In this document: one piece after another, positions 16,227 to 24,314 of the stretch
Position numbering within the stretch: the stretch's first letter is position 1
Layout of the letters: every line of letters starts with the position of its first letter
Assembly: GCA_002255935.1 (NCBI GenBank)
Contig: NKIO01000030.1
Location: 1-41,576, forward strand
Length of the DNA: 41,576 nt
Source of the DNA: Comamonadaceae bacterium PBBC2
GTDB lineage: Bacteria > Pseudomonadota > Gammaproteobacteria > Burkholderiales > Burkholderiaceae_C
Reading direction: 5' to 3'
Translations under genes and position numbers: made by a program
The notes under the pieces: model-generated
The model's database searches: none
Told to the model about the DNA's origin: nothing
Seen by the model: only the letters and a program-made list of their open reading frames with translations

Positions 16227-16628
16227 TCAGGCTTTTTCGACAGGCATGTTGGCCGCTTGCCAGGCCTTGAGGCCACCGGCGAGCGTCTGCACGTTTTCGT
16301 AGCCGAGCTTTTGAGCAGCGGCAGCAGCGCGGGCCGAGCGAGCACCCACTTGGCACACCATCACCACGGGGGTGGCTTTGTTCTTGACCACTTGGGCCAG
16401 CTTGGCATCCAGCTCGCCCAAAGGCAGGTTTTTGGCGCCGATCACATGGCCTTGGGCGAACTCCTCGGCGGAGCACACATCGATCACGACGGCTTTTTCA
16501 CGGTTCATCAGTTGCACCATGTCTTGGGGGCTCAGGCCCGAGCCTTTGCCCAAGGTGGGCACGATCAAAGCCACGCCAGAAGCCAGGGCCACGGCGATCA
16601 ACATCCAGTTATCGAGGAGAAATTTCAC
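16227..16628 (-). CDS. Membrane-anchored rhodanese-like protein
   Basis: The 133-residue protein has one N-terminal membrane segment (about 7-26) and a single rhodanese domain. The active-site loop is CQVGARS with C92 as the expected sulfur-carrying cysteine; DVCSAEEFAQGHV is the domain's front motif. Rhodaneses move sulfane sulfur, but the acceptor is unknown. It starts with GTG at 16628 and leads the grxC-secB-gpsA run. It is divergent from gpmA across 114 bp, which contain a GGCCCG/CGGGCC hairpin (16661-16676) and a TAAAAT box (16693-16698). Confidence 0.9.
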   Translation of the reverse strand: MKFLLDNWMLIAVALASGVALIVPTLGKGSGLSPQDMVQLMNREKAVVIDVCSAEEFAQGHVIGAKNLPLGELDAKLAQVVKNKATPVVMVCQVGARSARAAAAAQKLGYENVQTLAGGLKAWQAANMPVEKA

Positions 16629-16742
16629 GAATCAGACCTTTGTAAGGCATCAAAAACATCGGCCCGTCAGCGGGCCGCCAAGCCTCGATTCTAAAATGGC
16701 GGCCTTGTCCCTTGTTTTTCACAGCTACTGCTGCCTCTCACC

Positions 16743-17480
16743 ATGTACAAACTTGTCCTGATCCGCCACGGCGAATCCACCTGGAACCTTGAAAACCGCT
16801 TCACCGGCTGGACCGATGTGGACCTGACCCCCACCGGCGTGAGCCAAGCCATGTCGGCCGGTAAGCTGCTCAAAGCCGAAGGCTGGGACTTTGACCTGTG
16901 CTACACCTCGGTGCTCAAGCGCGCCATCCGCACCCTGTGGCTGACCCTGGACGAAATGGACCGCACTTGGCTGCCCGTGGTCAAGGACTACCGCCTGAAC
17001 GAGCGCCACTACGGCGGCCTGCAAGGCCTGAACAAGGCCGACATGGCCAAACAATACGGCGACGAACAAGTGCTGGTCTGGCGCCGCAGCTACGACACCC
17101 CACCACCGGCCCTGGAAGCGAGCGACCCCCGCTGCGAACGCAGCGACCGCCGCTACCCCAACCCTGAAGCCGTGCCCTTGACCGAGTGCCTCAAGGACAC
17201 CGTGGCCCGCGTACTGCCCGCCTGGAACGACAGCATTGCCCCCAGCATCAAGGCGGGCAAGCGCGTGCTGATCGCAGCGCACGGCAACTCCATCCGCGCG
17301 CTGATCAAGTACCTCGACGGCATCTCCGACAGCGACATCGTCAGCTTGAACATCCCCAACGGCATCCCCTTGGTGTACGAGCTGGACGAAAACCTCAAGC
17401 CGATCCGTCACTACTACCTGGGCGACGCCGAGGCGGCGGCTGCTGCTGCCGCTGCCGTGGCCAGCCAAGGCAAGGCCTGA
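16743..17480 (+). CDS. gpmA: 2,3-bisphosphoglycerate-dependent phosphoglycerate mutase
   Basis: GpmA interconverts 3- and 2-phosphoglycerate in glycolysis. The 245 residues begin [12 protein letters not shown], where H9 is phosphorylated, with R60 in SVLKRAIRT, the loop [12 protein letters not shown] at 87-98 and the second histidine H180 in [10 protein letters not shown]. The C-terminus carries a run of alanines (about 233-240). It is monocistronic or reads into the S41 protease gene; GC-rich hairpins follow. A TAAAAT box at 16693-16698 is a possible -10 element without a clear -35. Confidence 0.97.
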   Translation: MYKLVLIRHGESTWNLENRFTGWTDVDLTPTGVSQAMSAGKLLKAEGWDFDLCYTSVLKRAIRTLWLTLDEMDRTWLPVVKDYRLNERHYGGLQGLNKADMAKQYGDEQVLVWRRSYDTPPPALEASDPRCERSDRRYPNPEAVPLTECLKDTVARVLPAWNDSIAPSIKAGKRVLIAAHGNSIRALIKYLDGISDSDIVSLNIPNGIPLVYELDENLKPIRHYYLGDAEAAAAAAAAVASQGKA

Positions 17481-17490
17481 AGGCCGTCTG

Positions 17491-17559
17491 GGCGGCAGAC
17501 TTTGCCGCCTGGGGTCTTTACTTGAAATTACAGGCCCACCCCGACAGGGGCTGGGCCTG
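17491..17559 (+). terminator. Two hairpins after gpmA
   Basis: The first is GGCGGCA/TGCCGCC around GACTT (17491-17509). The second pairs CAGGCCCA and CCCC with GGGG and TGGGCCTG around GACA with one bulged C (17531-17559). Neither has a good T-tract. They may terminate gpmA or attenuate read-through into the protease gene. A TATATT box at 17565-17570 could serve the protease gene. Confidence 0.5.
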
Positions 17560-17604
17560 CGGTGTATATTGAGCTGCATCTCCTACTGGGAACAGACAAG
17601 CAAT

Positions 17605-19053
17605 ATGGGACAGAAACTCAAGATCGTCGGTTGGCTCAGCGTGGGCGCTTTGGCTGGCGCACTGACCACCGTGTCGGTGCAAACCGTGGCCCGCAGCAGC
17701 ATGGCGCCCTTGCCGCTCGAAGAGCTGCAACAACTGGCCGCCGTTTTTGGCATGGTCAAGAGCGACTACGTCGAGCCCGTCGATGAGAAAAAGCTCATCA
17801 CCGAAGCCATCTCCGGCATGGTCGCGAGCCTGGATCCGCATTCGCAGTACTTTGACAAAAAGAGCTTCAAGGAATTCTCAGAAGGCACCTCCGGTAAATT
17901 TGTTGGCGTGGGCATCGAGATCAGCCAGGAAGACGGCCTGATCAAGATCGTCTCGCCCATCGAAGGCTCACCGGCCGACCGCGCTGGTCTCAAAACCAAT
18001 GACCTGATCACCAAGATCGACAGCACCGCCGTCAAAGGCCTGTCGCTGAGCGAGGCGGTCAAGCGCATGCGAGGCGAGCCCAACACCAAAGTGGTGTTGA
18101 CGGTGTTCCGCAAAGACGAAAGCCGCACCTTCCCGGTGACCATCATCCGCGAAGAAATCAAGACGCAATCCGTCAAAACCAAGCTGATGGAGCCCGGCTT
18201 CGGCTGGGTGCGCGTGTCCCAGTTCCAGGAACGCACGGTGGAAGACTTTGCCCGCAAGGTCGAAGAGATGGTCGAGCAGTCGCCAGGGCTCAAAGGCTTG
18301 GTGCTCGACTTGCGCAATGACCCCGGTGGTTTGCTTGACGCCGCAGTGGCTTTGTCGGCCGCTTTCTTGCCCGAAAACGTCACCGTGGTCACCACCAACG
18401 GCCAGCTCGAAGAAAGCAAATTCACCTACAAGGCTTCGCCGCAGTTTTGGCGCCGCAGCGCCAGCAACGACCCGATCCAACGCCTGACCCAGGCCACCGG
18501 CGGTGTGCTCAAAAAAGTGCCCTTGGTGGTGTTGGTCAACGAAGGCTCTGCTTCGGCCAGCGAGATCGTCGCCGGCGCCTTGCAAGACTACAAACGCGCC
18601 ACCTTGATGGGCAGCCAGACCTTTGGCAAGGGCTCGGTGCAGACCGTGCGCCAGCTCGGCCCTGACACCGCGCTGAAGATCACCACCGCCCGCTACTACA
18701 CCCCCAATGGCCGCGCCATTCAGGCCAAGGGCATCGTGCCCGAGGTGATGCTGGACGAAACCGCCGAAGGCAACCTGTTTGCCGCTTTGCGCACCCGCGA
18801 AGCCGATTTGCAAAAGCACCTGTCCAACGGCAAGGAAGAAGAGAAGAAAGACCCCGAGCGCGAGAAAGCCCGCGAAGAGGCCTTGAAGAAGCTGGAGGAA
18901 GACTCCAAAAAGTCACCAGCCGAACGCCGACTGCCCGAGTTCGGCTCTGAAAAAGACTTCCAGCTGCAGCAAGCGCTGAACCAGCTCAAAGGCTTGCCGG
19001 TCAAAGCCAGCACCACCCTGTCTGAACGCAAGGCCGAGAAAAAAGACGAGTGA
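17605..19053 (+). CDS. S41 family C-terminal processing peptidase (CtpA-like)
   Basis: This is a periplasmic or membrane-tethered serine protease of 482 residues. It has an N-terminal signal-anchor (about 5-28), a PDZ domain (about 95-175, with GVGIEI and GSPADRAGL) and the S41 core with the serine-lysine dyad S317 in GSASASE and K342 in FGKGSVQT, spaced 25 residues apart as in plant CtpA. A charged tail rich in E and K (about 408-445) follows the protease domain. The ATG at 17605 starts MGQKLKIVGW; the longer TTG frame has no support. The MoeB-like gene follows immediately. Substrates are unknown. Confidence 0.92.
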   Translation: MGQKLKIVGWLSVGALAGALTTVSVQTVARSSMAPLPLEELQQLAAVFGMVKSDYVEPVDEKKLITEAISGMVASLDPHSQYFDKKSFKEFSEGTSGKFVGVGIEISQEDGLIKIVSPIEGSPADRAGLKTNDLITKIDSTAVKGLSLSEAVKRMRGEPNTKVVLTVFRKDESRTFPVTIIREEIKTQSVKTKLMEPGFGWVRVSQFQERTVEDFARKVEEMVEQSPGLKGLVLDLRNDPGGLLDAAVALSAAFLPENVTVVTTNGQLEESKFTYKASPQFWRRSASNDPIQRLTQATGGVLKKVPLVVLVNEGSASASEIVAGALQDYKRATLMGSQTFGKGSVQTVRQLGPDTALKITTARYYTPNGRAIQAKGIVPEVMLDETAEGNLFAALRTREADLQKHLSNGKEEEKKDPEREKAREEALKKLEEDSKKSPAERRLPEFGSEKDFQLQQALNQLKGLPVKASTTLSERKAEKKDE

Positions 19054-19058
19054 GCGCG

Positions 19059-19814
19059 ATGGATGACACCCAGCTGTTGCGCTACTCGCGCCACATCTTG
19101 CTCAATGAACTGGGCATCGACGGCCAAGAAAAACTGCTGGCCTCCCATGCACTGATCATCGGCGCAGGCGGCTTGGGTTCCCCCGTCAGCCTGTACCTGG
19201 GCAGCGCGGGCGTGGGCCGCATCACGGTGGTCGACCATGACCAGGTGGACGCCACCAACTTGCAGCGCCAGATCGCCCACACGCTGGACCGCGTAGGCCA
19301 AAACAAGGCCGATTCGGTGCGCACCGCGATTGCGCAAATCAACCCCGATGTGCAGGTCACGCCCATCACGCAGCGGGCCGATGCGGCCTTGCTTGACACT
19401 CTGGTGGCGCAAGCCGATGTGGTGATCGACTGCTGCGACAACTTTGAAACCCGCCATGCCGTCAACCGCGCTTGCGTGCAGCACGGCAAACCGCTGGTCT
19501 CGGGCGCGGCCATCCGCATGGACGGTCAGGTCTCGGTGTTTGACAGCACCCGCGCCGATGCGCCCTGCTATGCCTGCGTGTTCCCACCCGAGCAAGCGCC
19601 CGAAGAAACCCGCTGCGCCACCATGGGCGTGTTTGCGCCGCTGGTGGGCATCATTGGCACGGTCCAAGCGGCAGAAGCGCTGAAAATCTTGAGTGGCATG
19701 GGCAGCCACATGGCAGGCCGCCTCTTGATGCTCGACGGCCGCGACCTGTCGTGGACCGACATCCGCATGGGCCGCAACGAGCATTGCCCCGTCTGCGCCG
19801 CACACCGCGCCTGA
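19059..19814 (+). CDS. moeB: HesA/MoeB/ThiF family sulfur-carrier adenylyltransferase
   Basis: This E1-like enzyme of 251 residues adenylates the C-terminal glycine of a small sulfur carrier (MoaD in molybdopterin synthesis, or ThiS). It has the ATP loop GAGGLG (35-40), the DHDQVDATNLQRQ segment, zinc cysteines C170/C173 and C243/C246, and C186 in TRCATMG. MoeB is the best name by length and the absence of a rhodanese tail, but ThiF activity is possible. I use the ATG at 19059; a GTG at 19050 would overlap the protease stop by 4 nt. It converges with the nuclease gene, leaving 4 bp. Confidence 0.87.
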   Translation: MDDTQLLRYSRHILLNELGIDGQEKLLASHALIIGAGGLGSPVSLYLGSAGVGRITVVDHDQVDATNLQRQIAHTLDRVGQNKADSVRTAIAQINPDVQVTPITQRADAALLDTLVAQADVVIDCCDNFETRHAVNRACVQHGKPLVSGAAIRMDGQVSVFDSTRADAPCYACVFPPEQAPEETRCATMGVFAPLVGIIGTVQAAEALKILSGMGSHMAGRLLMLDGRDLSWTDIRMGRNEHCPVCAAHRA

Positions 19815-19818
19815 GTTT

Positions 19819-20331
19819 TCAATTCACGGGTGCATGGCAGCTGCCATGGAACTTGCGAAACACCGCTGGCGTCATCGCCGTCTCTGAAGCGCCGAACAAA
19901 CCGCGCTGGTCTTCCTGGGCCCGCTTTTGCAGCTTGGCATAAGGCCCCGCCCCTGCGCGGTAGCGGTAAGCCCAAGCCATGCCGGTGCGCACCATCTCGG
20001 CGCCCAGGTCCACCCCATCGATGCTCACTTGCGCGACCTGCCGGCCGTAATGGTCTTGCCCGAATTCACGGACCTGCACCGTTTTGCGCATGGCCAGTCG
20101 GATCATCGCTTCGCGTGCGGCCTCGCCCCCTGGCTGGCAACTCTCAGGCGCATCGATGCCATCCACCCGCACCTTGACGGGCTCTTTCTGGCCTTGCGGC
20201 ACCAAGAGCAAGGTATCGCCATCCATCACCCAACTGACCCAGGCCGTGGTCACCGTCGGCTGCGCAAACCCGAGGGCAGGCCAAGCCAGCAGGCACAGCC
20301 ACAAGCCACGCGCGATCACGGCAGGTCTCAT
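19819..20331 (-). CDS. Secreted thermonuclease-family (SNase-like) nuclease
   Basis: The 170 residues begin with a Sec-type signal peptide (about 1-23, ending GFAQ). The staphylococcal nuclease fold follows: DGDT (37-40), VRVDGIDAPES with R55 and E63, and YGRQVAQV with R97, the expected calcium and phosphate-binding set. It probably degrades DNA or RNA outside the cytoplasm. Its start overlaps the stop of the MarR gene by 4 nt, so the two are translationally coupled, an unusual partnership. Confidence 0.88.
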   Translation of the reverse strand: MRPAVIARGLWLCLLAWPALGFAQPTVTTAWVSWVMDGDTLLLVPQGQKEPVKVRVDGIDAPESCQPGGEAAREAMIRLAMRKTVQVREFGQDHYGRQVAQVSIDGVDLGAEMVRTGMAWAYRYRAGAGPYAKLQKRAQEDQRGLFGASETAMTPAVFRKFHGSCHAPVN

Positions 20332-20888
20332 GCTTGTGGCCGCGTTGGGCTGGTGACAAGTGCTGAAACGGCTCGGCCACGGCGGCGGTCTGCCTTGGGC
20401 AGGTCGGGGCTCATGCTGACTTGCACGGCCAAGGCCTGCACACGCAAGCGCTCCAGCGCATCGTCCAAACTGGCGGCTTCATCGTGCGAGAGCACCGACA
20501 AGATCTGGCTGTTGATGTGCTGGATTTGCGGCATGAGTTGGGCGTAAAGCGCTTGCCCCTCGCGCGTCAGGCTCACGCGCACACTGCGCCGGTCGTGCGG
20601 CAAAGTGGTGCGCTCGATCAGTTGCTTGCCCAGCAAGGCCGTGATCGTCCGGGAAGTGCGAGCCCGGTCGCGGTGCATGCGATCGGCCAACTCCGAGGGC
20701 AACAGGCCCTGCGGGTAACCGTGCAACTGCGCCAACAAGCCCCACTCGCGCCGCGTGATGCCGTAGCCGCCTTCACACAAGCGCACCACCACCGCACCTG
20801 CGGCAGCCGTCAATTGGCTCAAGCGGTACAGCAGCAAATCGTCCACCGAGGCAAGGCGTTGTGAAGGAGTCAGCGTCATCAAGGGCAT
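20328..20888 (-). CDS. MarR family transcriptional regulator
   Basis: This is a winged-helix regulator of 186 residues. The recognition region is SELADRMHRDRARTSRTITA and the wing is LPHDRRSVRVSLTREG; flanking helices form the usual dimer domain. It is divergent from the Bug-sulfatase operon across 123 bp that contain the palindrome TTGAT-TAG-ATCAA at 20910-20922, placed 22 bp before its own start. It probably represses itself and perhaps the divergent genes in response to a small aromatic or organic acid ligand. A second ATG three codons in is equally possible as start. Confidence 0.9.
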   Translation of the reverse strand: MPLMTLTPSQRLASVDDLLLYRLSQLTAAAGAVVVRLCEGGYGITRREWGLLAQLHGYPQGLLPSELADRMHRDRARTSRTITALLGKQLIERTTLPHDRRSVRVSLTREGQALYAQLMPQIQHINSQILSVLSHDEAASLDDALERLRVQALAVQVSMSPDLPKADRRRGRAVSALVTSPTRPQA

Positions 20889-20909
20889 CAGGGTTTTCAG
20901 GGGGGATGG

Positions 20910-20922
20910 TTGATTAGATCAA
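20910..20922. promoter_or_regulatory. Candidate MarR operator
   Basis: TTGAT-TAG-ATCAA is a perfect 5-bp inverted repeat with a 3-nt spacer, in the divergent region between the MarR gene and the first Bug gene. MarR sites are usually short palindromes of this kind placed over the promoter. A TACATT box lies 17 bp further toward the Bug gene. Confidence 0.55.
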
Positions 20923-21011
20923 TCACCCCAAACAAGCCTACATTGTGGAGCAGTCCCTGCGGGGTTTCACCCCATGCACTGACCACCACTCCCAATGAGG
21001 AATTGCCGAAC

Positions 21012-21971
21012 ATGCTCACACTCACACGCCGCACCTTGAGCCTTGCGCTGTTGACCTTGGCCAGCCTGGGTGCACAAGCGCAAGACAAACCGCCTTTGAA
21101 AATCTTGGTGGGCTTTCCGCCCGGCGGCTCAGCCGACGTGATCGCTCGCATCGTGGCCGATGCGCTGCGCGATGACTTTGGCCCCATCGTGGTGGACAAC
21201 AAGCCCGGTGCAGGCGGACGCATCGCCTTGAATATGGTCAAAGCGGCCAAGCCCGACGGCCACACCGTGATCGTGCTGCCCAGCGGGCCGATGGTGCTGT
21301 TTCCGCACGTTTACAAAAAGCTCGACTACGACGCGGTGAAAGACTTCACCCCCATCTCGCAAATCGCCCGCTTTCAGTTTGGCGTGGTGGCAGGTCCTGC
21401 TTCGGGTGTCAAAAGTGTGGCCGAGATGTTGGCCAAAGCCCGGGCCAAGCCCGGCGAAAGCAGCTACGGCACGCCCGGCGCGGGCACCCTGCCCCACTTC
21501 ATGGGCGTGCTGATGGAGCAATCTGCAGGCGTGCAACTGAACCATGTGCCGTTTCAAGGCGGCGCCCCCGCCAACAACGCATTGCTGGGCGGTCACATCG
21601 ACTACAAGTTCGATGTGGTGAGCGAAACCGCCGAGCTGCACCACAGCGGCAAGGCCCGCATCATCGCCGTGACCGGTAGCCAACGCGACACGCAAGTGCC
21701 CGAGGTGCCCACACTCAAAGAGGCGGGCATCAACATGGACGCCACCGCCTGGTTTGCCATGTATGGCCCGGCTGGCCTCAAGGGCGATGCCTTGGCACGT
21801 TTGCAAAAAGCCATGGTCAAAATCGTGCGCGAGCCGGCCATGAAAGACAAGCTGGTCAAGCTGGGTTACGAGCCCATCGGCTCCAACTCGGCCGATCTGG
21901 CCGCCGCCCAAAAAGCCGACCTGAACCGTTGGGAAAAACCCATCAAAGCCACCGGCGTGCAACTGGACTGA
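21012..21971 (+). CDS. Tripartite tricarboxylate-type (Bug/TctC) substrate-binding protein 1
   Basis: This encodes a periplasmic binding protein of 319 residues with a signal peptide (1 to about 23, ending AQAQ). Family marks are VGFPPGGSADVIAR, VVDNKPGAGGR and KPDGHT. Bug proteins bind carboxylates or related small molecules and normally feed TctAB membrane proteins; none is encoded in this window. The ATG at 21012 is chosen because it begins the signal peptide; an upstream in-frame start would run through the promoter region. It is first in an operon with a second Bug gene (18 bp), a sulfatase and a SulP transporter. Confidence 0.92.
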   Translation: MLTLTRRTLSLALLTLASLGAQAQDKPPLKILVGFPPGGSADVIARIVADALRDDFGPIVVDNKPGAGGRIALNMVKAAKPDGHTVIVLPSGPMVLFPHVYKKLDYDAVKDFTPISQIARFQFGVVAGPASGVKSVAEMLAKARAKPGESSYGTPGAGTLPHFMGVLMEQSAGVQLNHVPFQGGAPANNALLGGHIDYKFDVVSETAELHHSGKARIIAVTGSQRDTQVPEVPTLKEAGINMDATAWFAMYGPAGLKGDALARLQKAMVKIVREPAMKDKLVKLGYEPIGSNSADLAAAQKADLNRWEKPIKATGVQLD

Positions 21972-21989
21972 TCACCAAAGAAAGACCCC

Positions 21990-22955
21990 ATGACACTGCG
22001 TCGCACCCTCTTGCTGGCCAGCACAACCCTGATGCTGGGCACAGCGGCCCTCGCCCAAACAGCGCCCTGGCCCAACAAACCGGTCAAATTCATCAACAGT
22101 TTCCCGCCTGGCGGGCCGTCCGACATCCTGGCCCGTGCCGTGGGCGATGTGCTGCAAAAGCAATTCAACCAAGCCTTTGTGGTGGAAAACAAAGCCGGGG
22201 CCTCGGGCAATGTGGGGGCCGATGCGGTGGCCAAATCCGCGCCTGATGGTTACACCTTGCTCTGGGGCATCGACACCACGCACACCATCAACCCGCACAT
22301 TTACAAGGCGATGCCTTTCAAGGACGCCGAACTCAAACCACTGGTGGTGATCTCCAGCTCTGGCTTGCTGTTGGGCGTGCACCCCGGCACCGGCATCAAG
22401 TCGGTCAAAGACTTCATGCAAACCGCACGCGATCGGAGTCTGAACTTCAGCTCGGGCGGCAACGGCTCCCCCGGCCATTTGTGGGTCAACATGGCCAACA
22501 TCGCGGCTGCCACACGCCTGGTGCACATCCCTTACCGGGGCAATTCACCGGCGGTGATGGCTGTGGTGGCCGGTGAGGTGGACGGCGGCACCTTGGCCAC
22601 GCCCGGCATGCTGCCGCAAGTCAAAGGCGGCAAGATCAATGCACTGGCGGTGACCAGCAGCAAGCGTTCGCGCCTGGCCCCCGAAGTGCCGACCGTGGCC
22701 GAGGCCGGTTTCAAGGACTTGGAAAGCGAAGTGCTCTACGTGGTCATGGCCCCAGGCAACACCCCCGAGCCCTTGATGCAAACCATGGCCAAAGCCATCA
22801 CCGATGCGATGGCACGGCCCGAACAACAAGCTCGGCTGAGCGATCTGGACATGGCCTACGAAGGCCTGACCGGATCGGCCGCCGCTGCCCGCCTGAAAAA
22901 ACTCTCTGACCAATACGGCCGCATCATCCGCGCCACCGGCATGAAGGTCGACTGA
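21990..22955 (+). CDS. Tripartite tricarboxylate-type (Bug/TctC) substrate-binding protein 2
   Basis: This second Bug protein has 321 residues, with a signal peptide ending AALAQ. It has FPPGGPSDILAR, VVENKAGASGN and SAPDGYTLL. It is clearly a different sequence from its upstream neighbour rather than a recent duplicate, so the two may bind different ligands or have different roles. AAAGAAAG precedes the ATG. The sulfatase gene starts 7 bp after the stop, which indicates co-transcription. Confidence 0.92.
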   Translation: MTLRRTLLLASTTLMLGTAALAQTAPWPNKPVKFINSFPPGGPSDILARAVGDVLQKQFNQAFVVENKAGASGNVGADAVAKSAPDGYTLLWGIDTTHTINPHIYKAMPFKDAELKPLVVISSSGLLLGVHPGTGIKSVKDFMQTARDRSLNFSSGGNGSPGHLWVNMANIAAATRLVHIPYRGNSPAVMAVVAGEVDGGTLATPGMLPQVKGGKINALAVTSSKRSRLAPEVPTVAEAGFKDLESEVLYVVMAPGNTPEPLMQTMAKAITDAMARPEQQARLSDLDMAYEGLTGSAAAARLKKLSDQYGRIIRATGMKVD

Positions 22956-22962
22956 AACCCCC

Positions 22963-24291
22963 ATGACACAACGCCCCAACATCATCTTCATCGTGGCCGA
23001 CGACCTCGGCTTTGCAGATCTCGGTTGCTATGGCGGCCGCGACGCCAAGTTCGGCAAGGTCTCGCCCGTGCTCGACCAACTGGCTGAAAGCGGCCTCAAA
23101 TTCACACAGGGTTATTCCAACTCCCCCGTGTGCTCGCCCACCCGCTTTGCGCTCATGACGGCCCGTTACCAGTACCGCCTGCGTGGCGGCGCCGACGAGC
23201 CCATCAACAGCAAGAGCAAAGGCAGCACGGTGCTGGGCCTGCCGTCCGAACACCCCACGCTGCCGTCCCTGCTCAAGGCCAGTGGCTACCGCACGGCGCT
23301 GATCGGCAAATGGCATTTGGGCTACCCGCCCCATTTCAGCCCGATCAAGTCCGGCTATGAAGAGTTCTTTGGCCCCATGTCGGGCGGCGTGGACTACTTC
23401 ACCCACGCCAGCAACAACGGTTCGCACGACCTTTATGCGGGCGAAGAAGAAAAACACGAAGACGGCTACCTGACCGATTTGATTTCGCACAAGGCGGTGG
23501 ACTTTGTCGAGCGCATGGCCCCAGGCGCTGCGCAAGGCACGCCCTTCTTTTTGAGCCTGCACTACACCGCGCCGCATTGGCCCTGGGAAACCCGCGAAGA
23601 CCATGCGCTGGCTCAAGAGGTCAAGGACAACCTGTTTCACCTGCACGGCGGCAACATCCACACCTACCACCGCATGATCCACCACATGGACGAAGGCATT
23701 GGCTGGGTGGTGGATGCGCTCAAAAAAACCGGGCAGCTCGACAACACCCTGATCGTCTTCACCAGCGACAACGGCGGCGAGCGTTTTTCTGACAACTGGC
23801 CTTTGGTGGGCGGCAAGATGGACCTGACCGAAGGCGGCATCCGCGTGCCGTGGATCGCGCACTGGCCCGCCGTGATCGCACCCGGTGGCACATCCACCCA
23901 GCAGTGCATGACCATGGACTGGTCGGCCACCATGGTCGAGCTCGCTGGCGCCAAGGCCCATGACGACTTGCCCTTTGACGGCGTGTCCATGCTGCCTGTG
24001 CTGCGCGACGCCCGACACCAATTTGACCGACCACTGTACTGGCGCATGAACCACCGAGGCCAGCGCGCCTTGCGCATGGGCGACTACAAATACCTGCGGG
24101 TGGATGGCAACGATTACCTCTTCAACATCCCGGCCGACGAACGCGAACGCGCCAACCTCGCCCAGCGCGAGCCTGAGCGCCTGCAAGCCCTGCGCGAGGC
24201 CTGGGAGGCATGGGACAAGACGGTGCCCGCCATCCCCGAAGACGCGACGGTCAGCCTGGGCTACTCTGTCAAGGACATGCCACAGCGCTGA
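22963..24291 (+). CDS. Type I sulfatase (arylsulfatase-like)
   Basis: The 442 residues form a formylglycine-dependent sulfatase that would hydrolyse a sulfate ester. The signature is CSPTR with C57 as the residue converted to formylglycine and R61; metal ligands D13-D14 (VADDLGF) and D268-N269 (SDNGG), K116-H118 (GKWHLG) and H204 are present. No signal peptide is visible: the catalytic fold begins at residue 6, so the enzyme is cytoplasmic and its substrate must be imported. It lies between two Bug genes and a SulP transporter gene. No maturase gene is in the window. Confidence 0.9.
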   Translation: MTQRPNIIFIVADDLGFADLGCYGGRDAKFGKVSPVLDQLAESGLKFTQGYSNSPVCSPTRFALMTARYQYRLRGGADEPINSKSKGSTVLGLPSEHPTLPSLLKASGYRTALIGKWHLGYPPHFSPIKSGYEEFFGPMSGGVDYFTHASNNGSHDLYAGEEEKHEDGYLTDLISHKAVDFVERMAPGAAQGTPFFLSLHYTAPHWPWETREDHALAQEVKDNLFHLHGGNIHTYHRMIHHMDEGIGWVVDALKKTGQLDNTLIVFTSDNGGERFSDNWPLVGGKMDLTEGGIRVPWIAHWPAVIAPGGTSTQQCMTMDWSATMVELAGAKAHDDLPFDGVSMLPVLRDARHQFDRPLYWRMNHRGQRALRMGDYKYLRVDGNDYLFNIPADERERANLAQREPERLQALREAWEAWDKTVPAIPEDATVSLGYSVKDMPQR

Positions 24292-24314
24292 ACCCCAGCC
24301 GACTAAGATAGGGC

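Noticed and set aside
20910..21011. N-terminal extension of the first Bug protein
   Set aside because: It would run through the divergent promoter and palindrome; the signal peptide begins at the ATG at 21012.
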